This document shows, piece by piece, positions 1-64,000 of a stretch of 64,000 nucleotides of DNA; the first letter of the stretch is position 1; every line of letters starts with the position of its first letter. The translations under genes were made by a program, and so were the position numbers. The notes beneath the pieces are model-generated. The model saw only the letters and a list, made by a program, of their open reading frames with translations, had not been told where the DNA came from and searched no databases. The DNA is from Theropithecus gelada (Eukaryota > Chordata > Mammalia > Primates > Cercopithecidae), in NCBI RefSeq assembly GCF_003255815.1, contig NC_037668.1:10235327-10299326 (forward strand), in the 5' to 3' direction.

Positions 1-414
1 GATCAGGTCGGTTGTCATTCAGGGTTTGGGTAAACAATCATGTAAAACTTAAGTTGGGGCCTGATTAAGATTCTTAATTTTAGGTGTATTCAGTAGGAGC
101 CCTGAAAGGCAGTAAGAAGCAAGAATGATCTATTCCTCTTAGCAAGAGGAAGTAGTGTCCAAAGATTTGATTGGGTTTTTTTATATTTTTGCCTATTTCA
201 TAGCTGTATTGTCTACTTTTTATTTGCCCAAAAGGTTACTAAATTATGTTTAGCTGTATATACCCAATTAAAGGGGGATCATTGGAATGGAAATCTGTCA
301 GCCATTAGCAGATAAAGTTCTTAAATATCAGTTATATATGAACCCTTAGAAAATGTGTGTGTGTGTATATATACATATATATATATGTATGTATGTGTTT
401 TTTTTCAAAGACTT
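1..414. other. Intron, no recognised feature apart from a (TG)/(TA) run
   Basis: AT-rich intronic sequence downstream of exon 17. A TG/TA simple run occurs at 355-394. I recognise no exon or repeat family. Confidence 0.6.
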
Positions 415-428
415 ATACCTTCAACTTT

Positions 429-657
429 TTTTTTTTTTTTTTTGAGACGGAGTCTCACTCTGTTGCCCAGGCTGGAGTGCAGTGGCGCGATCTCGGCTCA
501 CTGCAAGCTCCGCCTCCCGGGTTTATGCTATTCTCCTGCCTCAGCCTCCCGAGTAGCTGGGACTACAGGTGCCCACCACCTCGCCCGGCTAGTTTTTTTG
601 TATTTTTTAGTAGAGATGGGGTTTCACCGTGTTAGCTAGGATGGTCTTGATCTCCTG
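429..657 (-). mobile_element. 5'-truncated AluY, Old World monkey type
   Basis: Antisense Alu with a T run at 427-443. It is cut at its 5' side (right end here). ATACCTTCAACTTTTT at about 415-430 is repeated just after the element near 659-675, a target-site duplication. The CTAGTTTTTTTGTATTTTTTAG stretch (seen from 588) is the variant I associate with cercopithecid AluY. Confidence 0.9.
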
Positions 658-675
658 ACATACCTTCAACTTTTT

Positions 676-1396
676 AAAAAAACATATAGGATGTAAAATA
701 TTACTTATCTACACAATAAACATTTTCAAATGCCATATTTATATCTTGAAATTAGGAACATCTGTTTAAAATTTATTACATATTAATTTAAGGACTAAAT
801 CAGGATTAAGAAAATCACTCAGGAATAGGAGCAACAGAATTGATAGTAGGTATAAATATCTTAATCTAAAATAATGATAACCTATATTAAGAAGAGGTAA
901 GAATTTTTAGTGACTGTGTAGTGATAATGGATTTTAATACAAAATTTGTTAGGCATCAAATGACTTCTCCAGTTGCTGATTTAACAACAAATCAAAGACA
1001 AAGACAAAATTAAAACACAAAATCTCCAATAAAGCCAAAATACTAAGAAATCTAATGGACTCTCAAACTCAGTAGAGTACTAGGATATCTGGCACAAGGT
1101 AAGAAATAAAATTATAATTATCCATGAAAAATTTATCACTGCAAAAAAGAAACTATATAGAAAGACAGGTAATTGGATCACCATGATTGACACTAACATA
1201 TAGCTTTAAGTTCAGGCAGCATTGAGTTTACCTTTGATTTTATAATACTTTAAAAAAAATGTTGTGGTTAGATCCCTCTAAAATGCATGGGAAGCCACAA
1301 ATTTCCTAATTGGTTCTTGGTAAAGTGACATCCTATTTTGTGGTTTGTAAAGAAATAGTTCCAGTTGGATAATTTGTTTACTGAAAATGGGGTAGA
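676..1396. other. Intron, AT-rich, nothing recognised
   Basis: No splice-bounded coding stretch and no repeat family that I can name. Confidence 0.6.
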
Positions 1397-1397
1397 A

Positions 1398-1672
1398 GGC
1401 TGGGTGCAGTGGTTCACGTTTGTAATCCCAGCACTTTGGGAGGCCAAGGTGGGAGCATCACTTGAGCACAGGAGTTTAAGACCAGCTTGGGAAACATAGT
1501 AAGACTTCATCTCTACCAAAAATAATTAGCCAGGTGTGGTGGTGTGCGCTATAGTCCCAATTATTCAGGAGTCTGAGGTGGGAGGAGTGCTTGAGCTCAG
1601 GAGTTTGAGGCTGCTGTGAGGCATGATTGCGCCACTGCACTCCAGCCAAGTGACAGAACAAGATCCTGTCTG
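1398..1672 (+). mobile_element. Alu (older, AluJ-like)
   Basis: Starts GGCTGGGTGCAGTGGTTCACG and runs through both monomers to CACTGCACTCCAGCC. Many differences from the Alu consensus. Confidence 0.92.
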
Positions 1673-1721
1673 AAAGAAAGAAAGAAAGAAAGAAAGAAAG
1701 ACAGAAAGAAAGAAAGAAAGA
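1673..1721 (+). repeat. (GAAA)n microsatellite in the Alu tail
   Basis: About 12 GAAA units with one GACA interruption, grown from the A-tail of the preceding Alu. Confidence 0.95.
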
Positions 1722-1898
1722 GGGGTACAGAAAGCTTTCTGTCCACTTAGTAGCTCCTTTAAGGCTAATGTCCTGAAGCACACTGAACAGTTTTATAATT
1801 ACAGGATTCACAAAGAAAACCAAGAGGATTCCTTGGCAAATTATGCTTTCTTTTACACCCAACTAAAAGGCTCATTTTTATGGAGTAGTTGACAAGGA

Positions 1899-2104
1899 TA
1901 ACTGGTATATGTGTGTGATATATATACATGTATGTATACATGTATATGCACACACATGTAATCTTATATGTATAAGTGATTATATAAAGGATTACATAAA
2001 ATGTCAAAGCATTTCAAAGCATTTTTATTTTGTATGCATCTATGTATGAAAGATTTTATATATATATATACTTATATACACACATATGTATGCACACATA
2101 TATA

Positions 2105-2138
<34 letters not shown>
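1899..2138. repeat. (TA/TG)n and (CA)n simple-sequence cluster
   Basis: Mixed TA/TG/CA repeats at 1905-1985 and 2056-2107, then about 16 CA units at 2108-2139. Exon 17 ends only about 150 bases away. Confidence 0.9.
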
Positions 2139-2141
<3 letters not shown>

Positions 2142-2285
2142 CTCTTCTATTCCTATTATGCAGGAAAAACTATGAGGAACATTAAATCATAACATGTTAT
2201 TGACAAGTGAGCAGACTGAGAATGGGCAGTTGCAGGGGCCCTTGGCAGTGGGGCACACTTATCCTTTCTGTTGTGTTCATTTCAC

Positions 2286-60659
<58,374 letters not shown>

Positions 60660-63600
60660 CTACAAGTGAGAGATGTAATGGCAATTGGTTACTAGTTTTA
60701 TACTGTTGGAATCAGATATATGGTTTATATCTCTCTTAACAGCTACGCCGATCAACTTTATACAGGAAAGCAAACCCCTAAATCCCCAAACCATTGAATC
60801 CCAGCCATGGTGACCCCATTTATATTCCTGAACCTTTCTTGTCCTTCTTTGTTTACCACAATGTGGACTGTTTCCTTTGGAGGGTCATATGGCTGCCTAA
60901 TGTTTTAAGAGCCTAATTAATGCTTCAACTAAAAGAAATACAACTGAGTCATGAGTTTCAGCAGTGTGGCCTATATTCTTAGTATCTCAATTCCTAAAAC
61001 ACATTAGGTAACTTTAATATCCTCAGCCAGTGACAAGCTATAGATGATTTCTCACCTGGCTATGCAAGGAGCACAATGGAAACACTGACTCTGCTTTGTC
61101 GATCATCTACCCAATACGTTGCATCTACACAAGTATTTGGGCAATCAGTATTTCTTCTTTTCCTCCAACCTCCACCTCTTTCCTTTCACCTGTTCTATCT
61201 CTACGGCAAAACACTAAGAAATCCTGATAGACTATTGTTTCTATAATACCCACAAGTTTTATGAACTGGCAAGCAAACTGTAGCTCAGATACCTCTATTA
61301 CTTGGGCTTTTGTTTCCAGAAGTAGGAAAGCAATGTGATGGCTGGGTCTGTCTGACTGGAAGCAAAGAAGAACAAAATAGGCTCATCCTATGTCTGAGTT
61401 CAAGAAGTAAGGTGGTATGAGATGGTTCCTTGTATGCAGAAGTCCAGTGACATGCACGGCTCTGCCAATCACTATGGTGCACCTGGTTGCTTGCTGACTT
61501 CCCATTCCCACTAAGGCTGAGGCTTCTGCAGTCAAGCTTCAATCTGGTATTGCTTGCCCAAATTCTGGCATAGAAATATGTTTTTGTTTTTGTTTTTATT
61601 TCTAGGAAATAGAGTAAAACTTTTGCCCAGTGATCCCTTAGCTTAATCTAGATAATTGATTTTAAAATCCAACAGCAAATCATATGCTAAGGACAACACA
61701 TTATTTCAGCAACCAGGGTCTTAACTTGAAATGTTGCCGATGTCTTTCAGGGACAGTTATCATGCCTTGAAGGGCATTTATTTGATGTAAAGCTTTTGTT
61801 ACCTTGGTTCAACAGAAATATAGCCTGCTTGTTTGCAGCCAAAGTTTGGAAAGGTTGCAAATGCTTTCCTCCAATAAAAGGGGAAGAGGGCTCCTTGGAT
61901 GGATCCTATTCTGGATATGAAGACATTATCAGTTTACAGATATAGCTTAAAGTGTGACACTATGCATTTGATCTGCTTCTGCTAGGGGTAGATTTATCAT
62001 TTTTATTCTTATTAAATGATCTTGTTTAAAATGAACTTTGATCTTACCTATTAAATTCAATGACTTTTTCTTCTAGAATCCAACTTAATGACTGAACCAT
62101 TTTCAAGACTTTCCCTCCCCATCATCCTCAATGCTGAGTGCTTCACTCACAAACAGTATCTTAGAGAGGCATGCATGGGCTTTAAAAGGTTACTACAGTT
62201 GGACCCATACCACAGCCCTGGTATAAGATGATATTCAGTAAATACCTGCAAATTGACTAATAGATCAGTCTGGGAACCTGGGCAACACAGCCCTAATTGG
62301 CTCTGTAGAGACCTGAATGTTTTCATTTTTGACAGTTACCTTCCTGGCCCAACTAGAGACCCTTTACATTAATGTTCCACTTCTGAAGTCAGGAATGTTC
62401 CACCATAACTAGAATGGTAATATTTTTCCACATAAAATAATTTTTCTGAACTTTAGTTTCCATTTAAGCTCTTCCATTCTGTATTTTTAAAGTAAAATAT
62501 AGCCACTACCACTTTCTTTAAAGGAAGTGATTGAAATCTAATGAATAGGAAATTGTGGACACTGCAGTGGGAAGCAGAGTGCTAGAAATGTTGCTCGGTC
62601 CTTTGAAGTTGCCATTGTATACCACAGTGTTCATGTCTATGTTCTGGTGATGCAATGGAATGTACACAATTTTAGACTAATGCATTTCAGCTTTATTCAG
62701 CCTGTGCCTGGAAAGTAAAGAAGACACACAGTAGGGAGCCCTAGCTAGAGATGGAGCAAAAGGTACTCGGTTTGAAACTGACTTAGAAGCATTCTCCTCT
62801 GAATGAATTATGGTTCAGGAATTATAAGGCTGGGATCTCCCATACCCTGTTGAACCAAAAATGTACACAAGTTCTTTATAGGGTATGTAGCCAGGACTTG
62901 GCCCAAATGAGAGGAGCGGTGTTTCTTCAAAATTTAACTTTGTGGATGTGAGTTTTATTAACCAGAGATTTTACATGCTTGGGAGAACAGCTGGGCTGTG
63001 GAAGACAGAGTAAGAAGCTGGATTTGAGGTGGGATTTCAGGATCCCAAAGAAATAGCCTCTTCCCCCAATATATGTCACATTTTGAGTATAATCTAGAAT
63101 TTCAAGAAAACAGGATGGAATGTTCATATGTTACTTGGAATGCCAATATCTCTGGGATAGGGAAACATATTAACCCAAGGCAACATGAAATAGTAAAGGA
63201 CAGGACAGTGGGTCCTTCTGTGAGCTCAGGTTTAGGAGGCAGGAGAGTGGAAGACAGGAAAGCTGAACCTATCTAGATGAAGGGGTGGGGAGGGGCAAGG
63301 ACAAAGGGAGTTTGGAGTCTCCAGTCTTTCCCAGAACTAACTCTGCTTTTTATCACAGCTTTTCTGCATTCAGCTTTATTTTCCATGCAGAGAACAAGGC
63401 TGAGAGTCATCAGGATATCAGACTTAAGTGTGGTGTTTCTATATAGTGCCATCTAATGCCTTGTGTTAAGAGTCTTTATAACTCAAATGGATCTCTCCAT
63501 TGCTACTTATTCAAGTCCTGTCCATCCGTCAGGGTTCAAGTCTAGCCACTCTCCTCAGCATTATCACTTACTTCTTTAAGTGCATATCCATCTCAAGGTA

Positions 63601-64000
63601 ATAGAACCAGGGACACTCACAGTCCGAAGTGTCCATGCCCCATAGCCTACTCTCGGCTGTAGAAACAGTTCCAGGCTTTGATCTCACTCTTCCTTCAGAC
63701 AGTTGGCTTTTGTGTGTTTTTTTCTTGTCAGCTACCCACAGTTATTATGCAGATACCCATCCATCCTCCACACTCCACTTTGCTCAGCCTTTTCCAGAGC
63801 ACTCACTTGATATTGTCTTTCCCTAGGACTTCGCTTTCATTTCAGCTCCATAAATGCTGAAATATATCGTCCTGCAGAGTATTCAACACTCCCAGGCCCC
63901 TGTTAATTGGGATAAGGGGTCAACTAGAAAGAGACCTGAGACATTTTCTGTAACAGAGGGATGCCTGAATACTCTCCACAACATCTTCCATAAGTAGTCA
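60660..64000. other. Upstream intron, no feature recognised
   Basis: 3.3 kb of intron 5' of window exon 1. I see no repeat family, exon, promoter or CpG island. Open frames here are short and lack coding character. Confidence 0.55.

Noticed and set aside
60660..64000. Upstream SPAG17 exon or promoter in the last 3.3 kb
   Set aside because: I looked for the expected preceding coding sequence on the minus strand and found no match, CpG island or splice-bounded frame.

Overview
The window is primate nuclear DNA: large introns full of Alu, L1, L2, MIR and ERVL-MaLR repeats, with short exons between canonical splice sites. The gene is on the minus strand. Joining 17 exons in transcription order from 60659 down to 2286 gives one uninterrupted frame of 2,419 coding bases (806 codons plus one base), with matching phase at every junction. 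I recognise the protein as SPAG17 (sperm-associated antigen 17, the animal counterpart of Chlamydomonas PF6), a central-pair protein of motile cilia and sperm flagella. By memory of the human protein, the window covers roughly residues 340-1145 of about 2,220. The promoter, the 5' exons and the 3' exons lie outside.

Three Alu copies (near 420, 35340 and 57020) carry diagnostic variants that I associate with Old World monkey AluY subfamilies (for example CTAGCCGGGCG in the second monomer). Several codons also differ from the human protein as I remember it. A cercopithecid such as a macaque, baboon or guenon is therefore the likely source.

Layout: 1-8.4 kb has the last two window exons, L1/Alu/microsatellite DNA, a rearranged local duplication (4.8-6.75 kb) and an assembly gap inside a (CCTT)n tract. 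8.4-25 kb has exons 12-16, an MST-type solo LTR, an ERVL-like LTR, and a decayed L1 with a GC-rich minisatellite at its 5' end and an ERV1-class LTR inside it. 25-41 kb is mostly old L1, L2, MIR and Alu around exons 10 and 11. 41-54 kb carries exons 4-9, with a (CA)16 tract beside one splice donor and a 57-bp alternating pyrimidine-purine tract. 54-60.7 kb carries exons 1-4 and a triple nest (Alu in LTR in MIR). 60.7-64 kb is intron with nothing recognisable.

I found no second gene, no structured RNA gene, no CRISPR array and no credible new multi-gene system. The notable observations are a GC-AG intron, two introns under 100 bp, a TG tract against a splice donor, the rearranged duplication and the nested or VNTR-bearing retroelements.
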